The notes beneath the pieces were generated by a model. The model saw only the letters and a list, made by a program, of their open reading frames with translations, was not told the DNA's origin and searched no databases. A stretch of 64,000 bases of DNA, taken from NCBI GenBank assembly GCA_937926105.1, contig CALANS010000162.1:1-64000 (forward strand), written 5' to 3'. This document shows positions 1 to 8,597 of this stretch, one piece after another. This DNA comes from an uncultured Actinomycetes bacterium (GTDB taxonomy: Bacteria; Actinomycetota; Actinomycetes; Mycobacteriales; Nakamurellaceae). The position numbers were made by a program, and so were the translations under genes. Every line of letters begins with the position of its first letter. Within the stretch, counting starts at the first letter, position 1.

Positions 1-2
1 CC

Positions 3-269
3 AGCCTGTACTACTACCTGCGCTGGATCGCCCCCGCCTTCACCTCGGCCACTCCGACCCCGACGACCGAAGATGACGGAGCGGGTGCGGTCGATCCCGC
101 CGCTGGACAGATCGTTGGCGAGGGCAGCACGTGGAGGGCCTCCCTGGGCGCCTTGGCGCTCCCGGCCCGCTGGGTGACCGCGGGCGCCGTGATCGCCGGG
201 CTCGTGGCGCTTCTGCTAGGTCCGGCAGCAGATATCGTGATGACCGTGGCACTGGGGGCACAGCCGTGA
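3..269 (+). CDS. C-terminal fragment of NuoN/MrpD-like proton-pumping membrane subunit
   Basis: The reading frame is open from the left edge and ends at a TGA overlapping the next start (GTGA). The first residues, SLYYYLRWIAP, resemble the C-terminal Tyr-Tyr-Leu-Arg segment of NADH-quinone oxidoreductase subunit N and related antiporter subunits. A polar linker and one last hydrophobic helix (about residues 62-85) follow. The family moves protons across the membrane as part of complex I or Mrp antiporters. Only about 88 residues are visible, so NuoN and MrpD cannot be told apart. Being translationally coupled to a copper-type gene is unusual for a housekeeping nuo gene and hints at a separate NuoN-like copy. 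Confidence 0.55.
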   Translation, partial: SLYYYLRWIAPAFTSATPTPTTEDDGAGAVDPAAGQIVGEGSTWRASLGALALPARWVTAGAVIAGLVALLLGPAADIVMTVALGAQP

Positions 270-766
270 ACACACCCGCTGATGCACCCGTCGGCAAGCC
301 CCACGCGTCGTGGCCGTGGCGGCGCATCGTCGCGCCGCTGCTGCTGATCACCCTCGCCCTGATCATGCTGGCCATGCACGCCGCACACACCGCCGAATCC
401 GGCACCAGGCATGCAGCCCCCAGCCATGTGACGGCCATGCATCCCACCGTCACTGACACGACGGTCGACAACGGGCCGATGGTCGTCGCCACGGCGTCGC
501 CCGCCGCCGGCATCGCCAACACGCCACCAGGCGGTATGTCGTGCGGCATGGCCGACTGCCCCGAAGGATTCGGCGGGACCATGTCCCTGCTGTGCCTGGC
601 CATGCTGCCCGGCCTCGCGCTGATCGCCTTCGTCGTGCTGCGCCGCCCACAAGCGGCCGCGCTACTGCTGCGTCGACGCCGCATCGGTGCACCAGCACCG
701 GATGTGCCGTGGCCTGCAGCGGCGGCTCCGCCGCTGCTGCTGCGCCTGTGCGTGCTGCGCACCTAA
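266..766 (+). CDS. small Met/His/Cys-containing membrane protein (DUF6153-like)
   Basis: 166 residues from a GTG that overlaps the previous stop by 4 bp. An N-terminal hydrophobic helix (about residues 20-37, LLLITLALIMLAMHAAH) is followed by a His/Met-bearing external segment. A Cys-rich motif (GGMSCGMADCPEG, about residues 89-101) comes next, then a second helix with LLCLAMLPGLAL and an Arg-rich tail. This layout resembles DUF6153 proteins found near actinobacterial copper genes. A role in metal binding at the membrane is inferred from composition and from the multicopper oxidase downstream. No enzyme motif is visible. Confidence 0.6.
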   Translation: MNTPADAPVGKPHASWPWRRIVAPLLLITLALIMLAMHAAHTAESGTRHAAPSHVTAMHPTVTDTTVDNGPMVVATASPAAGIANTPPGGMSCGMADCPEGFGGTMSLLCLAMLPGLALIAFVVLRRPQAAALLLRRRRIGAPAPDVPWPAAAAPPLLLRLCVLRT

Positions 767-871
767 ACCTGCCGCACGCCTCCAGAACCCCTCGTCCCTT
801 TCACGCCCACGTCTCGGCACCGTGCCCACGTGCGCGTGCCAGCCACCTACGCCCTTTGAAGGACTCATGCC

Positions 872-2635
872 ATGACCGATCACAATTCCAACCCGCGCAC
901 CACCGCGACAACCGAATCGACCGGGCCGAACATCACCGCGCCACCCCGGACCTTCACCCGCCGCGCCCTCCTGACGGGCGCCGGCGCCGGCCTGGCCGGC
1001 CTGGCCCTGGCCGCCTGCAGCGGCCCCAACGCGCGCACCACACCCAGCGGACCCACACCGAACGGCCCCAGCCCGAGCGGATCAGCCCGGACCGCACCCG
1101 CCGGACAGGATCTGGCCGCGGCCATCCGCCAGCGCGAAGCGCAGCGGCCGCACACCGGACGCACCCGCTCCTACACTCTGCGACCCCAAACCACCGAGGT
1201 GGACCTAGGCGGTCCGACAGTCCGAACCCTCGCCTACGGCGACACCATCCCCGGGCAACTCATCCGCGCCGATGTCGGCGACGAGCTGGCCGTCACAGTG
1301 CACAACGCGCTCGAGCAGGCCACCTCGGTGCACTGGCACGGCATCGCCCTGCGCAACGACATGGACGGCGCCGCACCCGCCACCCCTGACATCGCCTCAG
1401 GCGACGCCTTCACCTACCGGTTCTCCGTGCCCGACCCGGGCACCTACTGGGCCCACCCGCACACCGGCATCGCGATCACCGACTACGGCCTGTACCTGCC
1501 GATCATCATCGACGACCCAAAGGAGCCCGCCGGTTACGACACCGAATGGATCGTGGTGCTCGACGACTGGACCGACGGCGTCGGCCCAGCCCCGCAACAG
1601 ATCTTGGACAAGCTCGAAGCCGGCGGCATGTCAGGGATGTCGAGCATGTCAGGGATGTTGAGCATGCCGGGCATGTCGGGGATGGGCGGCATGGATCACG
1701 GCGGCATGCCAGGCATGGAATCCATGGGATCGAGCGTGCCGACGTCCAGCTCCGCCGGCATGAGCAGCACGGCCGGCGCGACCGGGATGGGCGGTATGTC
1801 AGGCATGGGCGGGGCGGGTAGCAGCGAACTGCTCGGCGGCGACGCCGGTGACGTGAGCTACCCCTACTACTTGATCAATGGCCGAATCCCTGCCGCGCCC
1901 ACTACGTTCGCGGCCAAACCCGGTCAACGGATCCGTATCCGGATCATCAACGCCGGCGCCGACACCGCCTTCCGTGTCGCCCTTGCCGGTCACCGGTTGA
2001 CAGTCACCCACACCGACGGCTACCCGGTGCAGCCACGGCAAGTAGACGCACTGCTGCTGGGCATGGGGGAGCGCTACGACGTCATCGTAACCGCGGAGTC
2101 CGGGGTGTTCCCGCTCGTCGCGCTCGCCGAAGGCAAGAACGGCGCCGCCCGTGCTTTGCTGCGCACCGCGCCCGGCGGCGCCCCCGACCCGTCGGCCCGC
2201 CCCGGCGAGCTCAACGGCCAGGTCGGCACCGTGGCTACGTTCACCGCCACCGACCAGGTGGCCCTGTCCTCCCGCAGACCGGACCTGCAGCTCGCGGCGA
2301 AGCTCGGCGGGGACATGAAAACCTACCGTTGGACCATCAATGGGCGCACCTTCGACCAGCTCGAACCGCTATCCATCACGCAGGGGCAACGCGCCCGCCT
2401 GACGTTCACCAACAACACCATGATGTGGCACCCCATGCACCTGCACGGCCACACCTTCCAAATCGTCGGCAGCGATGGGCAGCCCGGGCCTCGCAAGGAC
2501 ACGGTCATCGTCCTGCCGATGAAGTCGGTCGCAGTCGACCTGCAAGCCGATAATCCTGGCGACTGGATGCTGCACTGCCACAACGGCTATCACATGGACG
2601 CCGGCATGATGACCCGCCTGGACTACCAAATCTGA
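872..2635 (+). CDS. mmcO: Tat-exported multicopper oxidase, MmcO/CopA-like lipoprotein
   Basis: 587 residues. The N-terminus carries a twin-arginine signal (RR at 30-31, hydrophobic core 32-47) ending in a lipobox with Cys49, so the enzyme should be exported folded and lipid-anchored. The copper ligand motifs are all present: HWHG (154-157), WAHPHTG (193-199), HPMHLHG near residue 520 and HCHNGYH near 568-574. These are the T1 and T2/T3 sites of three-domain laccase-like oxidases. Residues about 253-313 form a Met-rich low-complexity insert built on GM/SM repeats, typical of cuprous oxidases that bind Cu(I). The likely role is oxidation of toxic Cu(I) outside the cell, as known for mycobacterial MmcO. 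It lies 105 bp after the small metal-type membrane gene. Confidence 0.9.
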   Translation: MTDHNSNPRTTATTESTGPNITAPPRTFTRRALLTGAGAGLAGLALAACSGPNARTTPSGPTPNGPSPSGSARTAPAGQDLAAAIRQREAQRPHTGRTRSYTLRPQTTEVDLGGPTVRTLAYGDTIPGQLIRADVGDELAVTVHNALEQATSVHWHGIALRNDMDGAAPATPDIASGDAFTYRFSVPDPGTYWAHPHTGIAITDYGLYLPIIIDDPKEPAGYDTEWIVVLDDWTDGVGPAPQQILDKLEAGGMSGMSSMSGMLSMPGMSGMGGMDHGGMPGMESMGSSVPTSSSAGMSSTAGATGMGGMSGMGGAGSSELLGGDAGDVSYPYYLINGRIPAAPTTFAAKPGQRIRIRIINAGADTAFRVALAGHRLTVTHTDGYPVQPRQVDALLLGMGERYDVIVTAESGVFPLVALAEGKNGAARALLRTAPGGAPDPSARPGELNGQVGTVATFTATDQVALSSRRPDLQLAAKLGGDMKTYRWTINGRTFDQLEPLSITQGQRARLTFTNNTMMWHPMHLHGHTFQIVGSDGQPGPRKDTVIVLPMKSVAVDLQADNPGDWMLHCHNGYHMDAGMMTRLDYQI

Positions 2636-2942
2636 AAGGCGACGGTGGGAGAACTCCTAACGGCTGTGCGCAGTCATTGTTCGTCTGGTGGGGGGCCATC
2701 AGCTCCTCGGAGTTCTCGTACCGCGATCGATTGGTCGCTCAAGAATTCCCTGCCGGTAGACCGGGGATGTCGCGGATGGCGATGATCGCAGAATGGCCAC
2801 CATGACCGTTATGCGCAGTATGGTACGGAAGTGGTTGCTGTTGCCTATGGCGCAGGCGGTAAGAAAGTGGCAGGGTGTTCTTTGGCGTGTCGTCTTGACA
2901 TCGGCTGCGTCGAGGCTCCAGGGCCGTGTTGGGGAGGAATTC
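2636..2942. other. intergenic region before NlpC/P60 gene
   Basis: About 300 bp between the multicopper oxidase stop and the GTG start of the next gene. Frames here are shadows or low-likelihood upstream extensions. A TTGACA hexamer at 2895-2900 could be a -35 element, but no convincing -10 follows. No ydaO-type leader is present, unlike the paralogous gene at 14242-15468. Confidence 0.5.
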
Positions 2943-4604
2943 GTGACGGTAGGTCGACGCGCCCGGCAGGGGCGCCGGATTTTGACCATAGCGATGTCGA
3001 TGACGCTCGCCGGAGCGGTTTGGATCTCCACGGCGCTCCCAGCGGGAGCGCTTCCGCCGCCGCCACCGAATCCGTCGGATGGGCAGATCCAGGCCAGCCA
3101 GGACCAGGCGAAGCAGACTTCTGCCGAGGTCGGCCGGCTATCCGGCGTGGTGGCCAACACGCAAGCCAAGATCCAGCAGATGCAGAATGCGATGGAACTC
3201 AAGGCCGAACTGGCGATGAAGGCCAGGGTCGACCTGGACGTCGCACAGGCGGACGCGGTCGACGCCGAACGGGCCGCCAAGGACGCCGAGCGGCAGGCCA
3301 GCCGGGCAGATACCGCAATCGATACCGCCAAGCAGGATGCCGCTGAGTTCGCGGCAGCCTCCTATCGGCAGGGTTCGGTGCTCGGATCCATGACAGCGCT
3401 GCTGGATTCGTCGTCGATGGGCCAGTTGCTGGCCCGCCAGCAAATGATCGATCAGATTTCGGGCAGTCAGCTCGGCGTGATCGTCACCCTGGAATCCGCT
3501 CGGACGTCCAAGGCGAACCTGGACTCCAAGGCCAAGGCCGCGCTCGACGCGGCGAAGTCCGCCAAGGTCAAGGCGGTGCAGGCCAAGAAGGCCGCCGACG
3601 CCGCCCAGGCGGACGCTGAGCGGTCATTCGCCCTGGGCCAACAACAGTTGGCCGCCCTGGATAAGCAACTCAACGAGCAGCAGGCGGCGTACCAGTTCGC
3701 GTTAAACAAGGTCGCGGATCTGAAGGGGCAACGCGCCCAGTACAACGCGTGGGTCAAGGCTCAGCAGGCCGAGCAAGAGCGCCTGGCGCAGCAGGCCGCG
3801 CTGCAGGCCGAACAGGCTCGGCAGGCACGCCTGGAGCAGCAACAGGCCGAGCAGGCGGTTGCCGCCGCGCAAGCGCGCAAGGCCAAGGCGGTCGGGGCGG
3901 AGAAGGCCAAGCAGGCCAAGATCCTTCAAGAGAAGATCCGCAAGGAGAGGGAGCGTCAGGCTGCCATCAAGCGAGCCCAGGAGGCAGCCGCCCGCAAGGC
4001 TGCAGCCGAGGCCGCCGCCCGCAAGGCTGCGGCCGAGAGGGCAGAGCAACACAACGACAGTTCGCCCGGGCCGTCGTCAGGATCGTCGGGTTCGGATTCC
4101 GGCTCCTCGTCCGGAACGTCATCGGGAACGTCGGGTTCGGATTCCGTCTCGCCGGTGCCGGCGTCCAATCTCAGCCGGGGACAGCGGGTCGTACAGGCCG
4201 CTCTCGCGTGGGTGGGCACCACGTACGCGTGGGGCGGGGGCACCGTGTCCGGCCCATCGCGGGGCATCAGGGACTATGGAGTCGCCGACTCCTATGGTGA
4301 CTACAACAAGATTGGTTTCGACTGTTCGGGCCTGACGCTGTACGCCTGGGGACAGGTTGGGGTGTACCTGCCGCACTACTCGGCCTACCAGTACTTCTCC
4401 GGCCAACACGTGTCGGCGTCCAACCTGCAGCCCGGCGACCTGGTGTTCTACGCCAACAACACCTCCGACCCCAGCACCATCCATCACGTCGCCATCTACA
4501 TGGGGGGTGGTCAGATAGTGGAGGCACAGCAGTCGGGCACGTACGTGAAGATCTCTGCGATGCGTTGGTCCGGGTACATCGGCGCCACCCGCCCTGGTAC
4601 GTGA
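2943..4604 (+). CDS. secreted NlpC/P60 peptidoglycan endopeptidase with long coiled coil
   Basis: 553 residues from a GTG preceded by GGAGGA (2933-2938, 5-nt spacing). The frame extends upstream to 2793 but that part has no family-like sequence. A signal peptide (hydrophobic core ILTIAMSMTLAGAVW) is followed by a Pro-rich stretch and about 300 residues of Ala/Lys/Gln/Glu-rich coiled coil. A Ser/Gly linker leads to a C-terminal NlpC/P60 domain with the catalytic Cys in FDCSGL (residue 461) and the His in HHVAIYMG (about residue 518). The family cleaves peptide stems at the D-Glu/mDAP bond (RipA/RipC-like). The coiled coil is the part that FtsEX-type activators or autoinhibition act on in relatives. 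A paralogue lies at 14242-15468. Confidence 0.88.
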   Translation: MTVGRRARQGRRILTIAMSMTLAGAVWISTALPAGALPPPPPNPSDGQIQASQDQAKQTSAEVGRLSGVVANTQAKIQQMQNAMELKAELAMKARVDLDVAQADAVDAERAAKDAERQASRADTAIDTAKQDAAEFAAASYRQGSVLGSMTALLDSSSMGQLLARQQMIDQISGSQLGVIVTLESARTSKANLDSKAKAALDAAKSAKVKAVQAKKAADAAQADAERSFALGQQQLAALDKQLNEQQAAYQFALNKVADLKGQRAQYNAWVKAQQAEQERLAQQAALQAEQARQARLEQQQAEQAVAAAQARKAKAVGAEKAKQAKILQEKIRKERERQAAIKRAQEAAARKAAAEAAARKAAAERAEQHNDSSPGPSSGSSGSDSGSSSGTSSGTSGSDSVSPVPASNLSRGQRVVQAALAWVGTTYAWGGGTVSGPSRGIRDYGVADSYGDYNKIGFDCSGLTLYAWGQVGVYLPHYSAYQYFSGQHVSASNLQPGDLVFYANNTSDPSTIHHVAIYMGGGQIVEAQQSGTYVKISAMRWSGYIGATRPGT

Positions 4605-4948
4605 TACGCGACGATTCCCGTCACAACATTGTGGGTTGGACTTGCGAACCGGTGAAGTGCGTCTCGACGACCACTGGCATCAGCCTCCGGCGGCAACGCC
4701 GACGACGGCCACGGCCACGGCCACAAGATCAGCCACTGGCCAGTGCCTGACAGTCTGCAGACTCGACTCCCCGATGACCACCTCATACGAAAATGTTCTC
4801 GGCCCATGGGGAGCGGGCGCTCCGCGGAGAGGCGAGCCGCGATTTTGGGTGAAGTTGGCGCTACGCCGGTGGCCCCTTGCCGGGTATCGCACCGGGATTC
4901 AGCGCCAGGCTATACATCTCATACGGCGTCGACCTGGCGACCCTCCCG
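4605..4948. other. intergenic region, no gene recognised
   Basis: A 344-bp gap between convergent genes (NlpC/P60 on +, lipoprotein on -). Short overlapping frames exist on both strands but none has family-like sequence or a start context. It includes a short tandem CGGCCA repeat near 4705-4725. No clear hairpin terminator was found. Confidence 0.4.
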
Positions 4949-5803
4949 TCAACGGCCCGTCGCTAGTATTGCGGGGACGAACGGCGCGAGGGATCGGGAG
5001 ACGAGGACGCCCCGCTCGGTCGCAACGAGGATCTCAAGATCATCCTGTGATCCGGACGACGCCAAAGCGGTGGCACCTTCCGTGCTCAAATCTGTTGCCT
5101 GCCAGGTCATTCCCGCGTCGCCGCTGACGTGAAGCTCACCGCCTGCATCGATCCCGACCACTTGGCCTCTAGCAGCCCAATCGACCAGTACCAACGAAGG
5201 GGGGTCGGACACTGGCCGCCATGTGGCGCCCGCGTCCGTCGAGCGCAATAGGCCCTGAGCGGTTGTGGCGAGCACTATGACGTGGTCGAGCGATCCGGCC
5301 AGCCAGCTGGGCGCCGATGGCAATTCTCCGATACGCCATCGGCGCCCGTCTTCCGAAGTCCGCAGTAGCCCGTCGAATGCTACGATTCCTCCGGCACTGT
5401 AGGTCAGCGCATGGAAATCTGACTTGCCGCCACGTGAAGTGGTACTCCAGGTTCGCCCGCCGTCACGACTTTCGATCAACCCAACCGGTTGGGGTAGGTT
5501 CGTGCCGGAAGACGGGTGGCCCGATGCGTAGAAGTGTCCAGGCCCGGCGACTGTGAATCCCATGAGGTCGATCGCAGGCCCCACCCTGGCGATCGGACCG
5601 TCGCTGGAAACGTACAGCCCATCGTGGGTCGCCAGCAGGAGTGCTCCGCTGGCCGGATCGCGGGCGATCGCGTGGATGTGCATTCCAGGAGGGACCGAGC
5701 CGGGGTTCGTGCCGCTAGCGCTATCGTCGCCCGGCGCGCCGCCGCAAGCCGTCAACGCACCCAATGTGGCAACGACGCCCACCAATGCCGCGACTCGTCG
5801 CAC
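4949..5803 (-). CDS. F510_1955-family BNR-like lipoprotein
   Basis: 284 residues. A signal peptide ends in a lipobox (LGALTACGG, Cys at 20). The body begins with the family-typical HIHAIARDPASGALLLATH and continues through DLMGFTVAGPGHFYASGHP and repeated SxDxGxTW blades (ESRDGGRTW, STDAGATW, SGDAGMTW). This indicates a beta-propeller like those annotated as glycosylhydrolase, F510_1955 family. The enzymatic activity of this family is not established. Relatives often sit near copper or redox genes, which fits the multicopper oxidase 2.3 kb away. It is the only gene between the NlpC/P60 and Lgt-like genes and reads opposite to the former. Confidence 0.8.
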   Translation of the reverse strand: MRRVAALVGVVATLGALTACGGAPGDDSASGTNPGSVPPGMHIHAIARDPASGALLLATHDGLYVSSDGPIARVGPAIDLMGFTVAGPGHFYASGHPSSGTNLPQPVGLIESRDGGRTWSTTSRGGKSDFHALTYSAGGIVAFDGLLRTSEDGRRWRIGELPSAPSWLAGSLDHVIVLATTAQGLLRSTDAGATWRPVSDPPSLVLVDWAARGQVVGIDAGGELHVSGDAGMTWQATDLSTEGATALASSGSQDDLEILVATERGVLVSRSLAPFVPAILATGR

Positions 5804-6151
5804 TGTGAACTCCTTGAACGTCGGAACGTGACATCACGGCGGCCCATTGCTGCGAGGCTGTCAGTCGGCCGGCCAGTGCGAGGAAAGTTGATGCGGATCA
5901 AGCACTACCAGGCGCTTCGCCGTAGCGGTCAGAATATCAGATTGCAGCATTGGCCGATTCGCAAGAGCCGATTGGGAAATGCCAGCGGCGCAGATGCCCC
6001 GATCGCAGTTCCAGCGCAAGCTGCGCTGCCCAGCGAACCTGGGCGAGAGCTAAGCGCTGGCCGGGCCAGAGGCCATCGACCTGGCGGAAGCAGGCGCCAA
6101 TGTTTCACTGCGTCGGCGACACCGGTGCGGCCCAAGAAGGTCGCCGGCAAG
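5804..6151. other. intergenic region upstream of F510_1955 lipoprotein
   Basis: About 350 bp between two minus-strand genes. It should hold the promoter of the lipoprotein gene; a TATTCT hexamer on the minus strand near 5932-5937 is a possible -10, without a clear -35. No BlaI-type 19-bp operator was found here. Long plus-strand frames across it are shadows. Confidence 0.35.
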
Positions 6152-7525
6152 TCACGCCATTGCCAGCGTGACACCAGCTATGAGCGCCACCACGGACCCA
6201 ACCAGTGTCGCCGTCCTGCCGTGCACCGTTGCACGCGGGGTGGAGCGCATCGGGAACAGGATCTGCCTGCCCAGCGTGTTGGCCGCGATGGCGGCAAGGA
6301 ACACTGCGCCGCCCCAGTTGGTCTGGTGCCCGATGAGGGCAACGAATGCGGCGATGCCGATGAGGGCGGACATGGAGGACTCGACGAGCTGCACCGGCAG
6401 CCGGCGGGTTCCCATGGTTCGGTCCGATGACCACATCGCCCAGCGAGCAGCCGACGGTCGACCGGCGCAGCACCCGCCGAAAAAACATCCCAGCCGGCCG
6501 ATGGCCATCCCGAACAGCAGGCCGGGGACGCTCGCGTCCAGCACGGCACCGAGCGGTATGTGGGCAATGACAGTTCCGAGGGCGATGATGACGATCGCCG
6601 AGATCACGAAGCCCTGGATGCACATTCCGGCGGTCAGCAGGGGAGGCTTCTCGGCCCGGTGGGTGATCAGGTAGTACGCCTTGGCGCCGATCAATCCGAC
6701 CAGGCACGCGACGAGCGAGATGACCAGGACCGGCAGCGGCGACAGTCCGGACCGGGCGGCCAGGAACCATTGCGTGAGCAGAGCGACCATGGCGCCAGAT
6801 GCGACAAGTGCGGGCCACGCCCCCAACCGGGCCCCGGGCGCGAGCACGTTGACGACGGGACCGTAGGTGCTCGGCGCCCGTGCCGTTACCGCCGTGGACG
6901 GCGCGACTGGCTCGGAGGTTGTCGAGGCCTCTGGTGTGCGGCCGTCGGGAGCGGAGGCGCTTACCTCCCACTCGCCCGGTGCCAGCGCCGGTATCCGGAC
7001 GGTGATGCAGGTGCGCCCCGATCCCGGCACGATGCCTTCCACCGTCCGCACGATATCGAAACTGGTGCTACCGACCGGGTCCGCTGCGGACGCGTCGACG
7101 GAGGGTTCTGGGCGGCCGAGCCACCTGCCTACCAGGCGGACGCTCACTGGGTAGGGCTTGCCGCTGGGCGCCGCGTCGAACCAGTACGTCACGCCCAGGC
7201 TCTGCGGCGTCGCGTCCTTGAGCGGTTCGCACGCAAACGACGCGATCTGGAGGGATGAGCCTGCGGGAAGGGAGTGCTGATCTGTCCGCGGTGGACCTGG
7301 TGCGGTTTTGCCCGCAACCGCGGCGGCGGAGCCTGCAGTGATGGTGCCCTGCTGAGCGGCTCGCCGGCTTGGCGAACTCACCTCGGCGGTGGTACGAGCT
7401 TTCACCGCGGCGAGCAGCAGGGTCGCCGAGTCCTGCATGGCCGGTCGGGCGACGGGCGCTGGCCGCGGCGACGATGACGGCTTCGGGCGCCGCTTGGCGT
7501 TCGCGCGTCCTCGGCTCTTGGGCAT
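6152..7525 (-). CDS. Lgt-like (prolipoprotein diacylglyceryl transferase family) protein with N-terminal extracytoplasmic domain
   Basis: 457 residues. The C-terminal ~250 residues are polytopic and carry Lgt-family marks: an AKAYYLITHR segment, GMAIGRLGCFFGGCCAGRP, and PVQLVESS. The GRLGCFxxGCCxGRP form differs from the GRxGNFxN motif of canonical Lgt and belongs to an Lgt-like branch whose activity is not settled. The first ~210 residues are unusual: a basic Pro/Ser-rich start, then a beta-rich region with Cys in ASFACEPL and GRTCITVRIP, without a recognised family. Two BlaI-type operators lie 33-76 bp upstream of its ATG. The nearby Lnt, two lipoprotein L,D-transpeptidases and lipoprotein TlpA make a role in lipoprotein modification plausible, but it is inferred. 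Confidence 0.75.
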   Translation of the reverse strand: MPKSRGRANAKRRPKPSSSPRPAPVARPAMQDSATLLLAAVKARTTAEVSSPSRRAAQQGTITAGSAAAVAGKTAPGPPRTDQHSLPAGSSLQIASFACEPLKDATPQSLGVTYWFDAAPSGKPYPVSVRLVGRWLGRPEPSVDASAADPVGSTSFDIVRTVEGIVPGSGRTCITVRIPALAPGEWEVSASAPDGRTPEASTTSEPVAPSTAVTARAPSTYGPVVNVLAPGARLGAWPALVASGAMVALLTQWFLAARSGLSPLPVLVISLVACLVGLIGAKAYYLITHRAEKPPLLTAGMCIQGFVISAIVIIALGTVIAHIPLGAVLDASVPGLLFGMAIGRLGCFFGGCCAGRPSAARWAMWSSDRTMGTRRLPVQLVESSMSALIGIAAFVALIGHQTNWGGAVFLAAIAANTLGRQILFPMRSTPRATVHGRTATLVGSVVALIAGVTLAMA

Positions 7526-7557
7526 GGTGAAGTCCCCGCTTCCAGCCGTCGGTGCTA

Positions 7558-7576
7558 CTACTAAACGTCATAGTAC
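7558..7576. promoter_or_regulatory. BlaI/CopY-type operator, site A (Lgt-like gene)
   Basis: The 19-mer CTACTAAACGTCATAGTAC is an imperfect palindrome of the form CTACTAN-N5-NTAGTAG. It lies 33 bp upstream of the Lgt-like ATG, and its centre is 25 bp from that of site B. The same layout occurs at 14162, 15702 and 19998. BlaI/MecI-family repressors bind TACTA/TAGTA dyads of this kind; assignment to the BlaI gene at 18912 is an inference. Confidence 0.72.
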
Positions 7577-7582
7577 AACTGA

Positions 7583-7601
7583 ATACTACGCGAGTTAGTA
7601 G
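7583..7601. promoter_or_regulatory. BlaI/CopY-type operator, site B (Lgt-like gene)
   Basis: ATACTACGCGAGTTAGTAG, the second tandem site upstream of the Lgt-like gene. Both half sites (TACTA, TAGTA) are intact. The site falls between the ftsX stop and the Lgt-like start, so it can only serve the Lgt-like gene on the minus strand. Confidence 0.72.
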
Positions 7602-7618
7602 TAGCCGCGAGGATGCGG

Positions 7619-8521
7619 CTAGAGCCGTACGTACAGCCGCAGGGTGATGTAGGAGCTCAGCGCGGCCAGGCCGACGGCGGCACCGGCGAGCCACGGCGCC
7701 ACCCACACCAGGGCCTGAACGTCGATCGGTGGCAGGATACCGGCGCGCATCACCGAGCCGAGTGTCTTGTCCACGAACAGGAACTTCATACCGATCAGGC
7801 CGCCGATGGCCACGGCCGCCCCGATGGCCGCGGCGACCACCGCCTCGATGATGAACGGCATCTGTGTTCGCCATCGGGACGCCCCGACCAGGCGCATGAT
7901 GGAGGTCTCGGTGCGCCGGGTGAACGCGGCGATCTGCACCATGTTGGATATCAGCAGCAGCGACGCCAGGGCCTGGATCAGGGCCACGATGATGGTGGCG
8001 TTGCGGATGCCGTTGAGCACGGTGAACAGCCGGTCCAGTACCTGGCTCTGGTCGGTGACGGACTCCACGCCGGGTGCGTGGGCGTAGCGGGCCTGAATCA
8101 CCTTGTACCGCTGGGGATCCTTCAGCTTGACCTGCCAGGAGGCGTTCAGCGCGTTTTCCGATCCGATGGCTAGCATCTCCGGCTGGCTCGCGAACATTTG
8201 CTGGTACTGGCGCCATGCGGCCGCCTGGCTGACGTACCGGTAGCTGGCGATATCGTCGTCCTTGCTCAGTGCGTCGGCGAGGTTCTGGCAGATCTGGTTG
8301 TGGCAGTTCGGGTCCTGCTTGGACTGGTCCACGGTCAGATAGATGGTCACCTCGACCTTCTCGCCGTAGATCTGGCGCATCTGGTCGGTCATCCGGGCCA
8401 CGATCAGGCCCGCGCCCAGCAGGGTCAGCGAGATAGCGGTCGTCAGCACCATCGCGATGGTCATGGTGACGTTCCGTCGCAGTCCGCGCAGTCCCTCGCC
8501 GATCGTATGGCCCGAGCGCAT
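7619..8521 (-). CDS. ftsX: cell division protein FtsX
   Basis: 300 residues from an ATG 8 nt after a GAGGAGG ribosome site; a GTG three codons earlier is less well placed. It has the FtsX layout: one N-terminal helix (about 20-45), an extracytoplasmic domain with paired Cys (NCHNQICQN), then three C-terminal helices with the FtsX/MacB-type permease core (RRTETSIMRLVGASRWRTQ). FtsX couples FtsE ATPase activity to peptidoglycan hydrolases such as RipC-type NlpC/P60 proteins, two of which are in this window. No ftsE lies beside it, nor does smpB, although actinobacteria usually order them prfB-ftsE-ftsX-smpB. It is downstream of ccsB with a 76-bp gap. Confidence 0.88.
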   Translation of the reverse strand: MRSGHTIGEGLRGLRRNVTMTIAMVLTTAISLTLLGAGLIVARMTDQMRQIYGEKVEVTIYLTVDQSKQDPNCHNQICQNLADALSKDDDIASYRYVSQAAAWRQYQQMFASQPEMLAIGSENALNASWQVKLKDPQRYKVIQARYAHAPGVESVTDQSQVLDRLFTVLNGIRNATIIVALIQALASLLLISNMVQIAAFTRRTETSIMRLVGASRWRTQMPFIIEAVVAAAIGAAVAIGGLIGMKFLFVDKTLGSVMRAGILPPIDVQALVWVAPWLAGAAVGLAALSSYITLRLYVRL

Positions 8522-8597
8522 GCGTACCACCTCCTCGCGGATAGCACCGTCGGCCCGGATGTTCGCTGCAAGAGTGTGCCGACGAGGGCAATGACGG

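Noticed and set aside
1621..1815. Short-period repeat resembling a CRISPR or satellite
   Set aside because: It is the coding repeat for the Met-rich segment of the multicopper oxidase (GGCATG-type codons), with no spacer structure.
5516..7258. Long plus-strand frames opposite the F510_1955 and Lgt-like genes
   Set aside because: Antisense shadows with Arg/Gly/His-rich composition and no motif.
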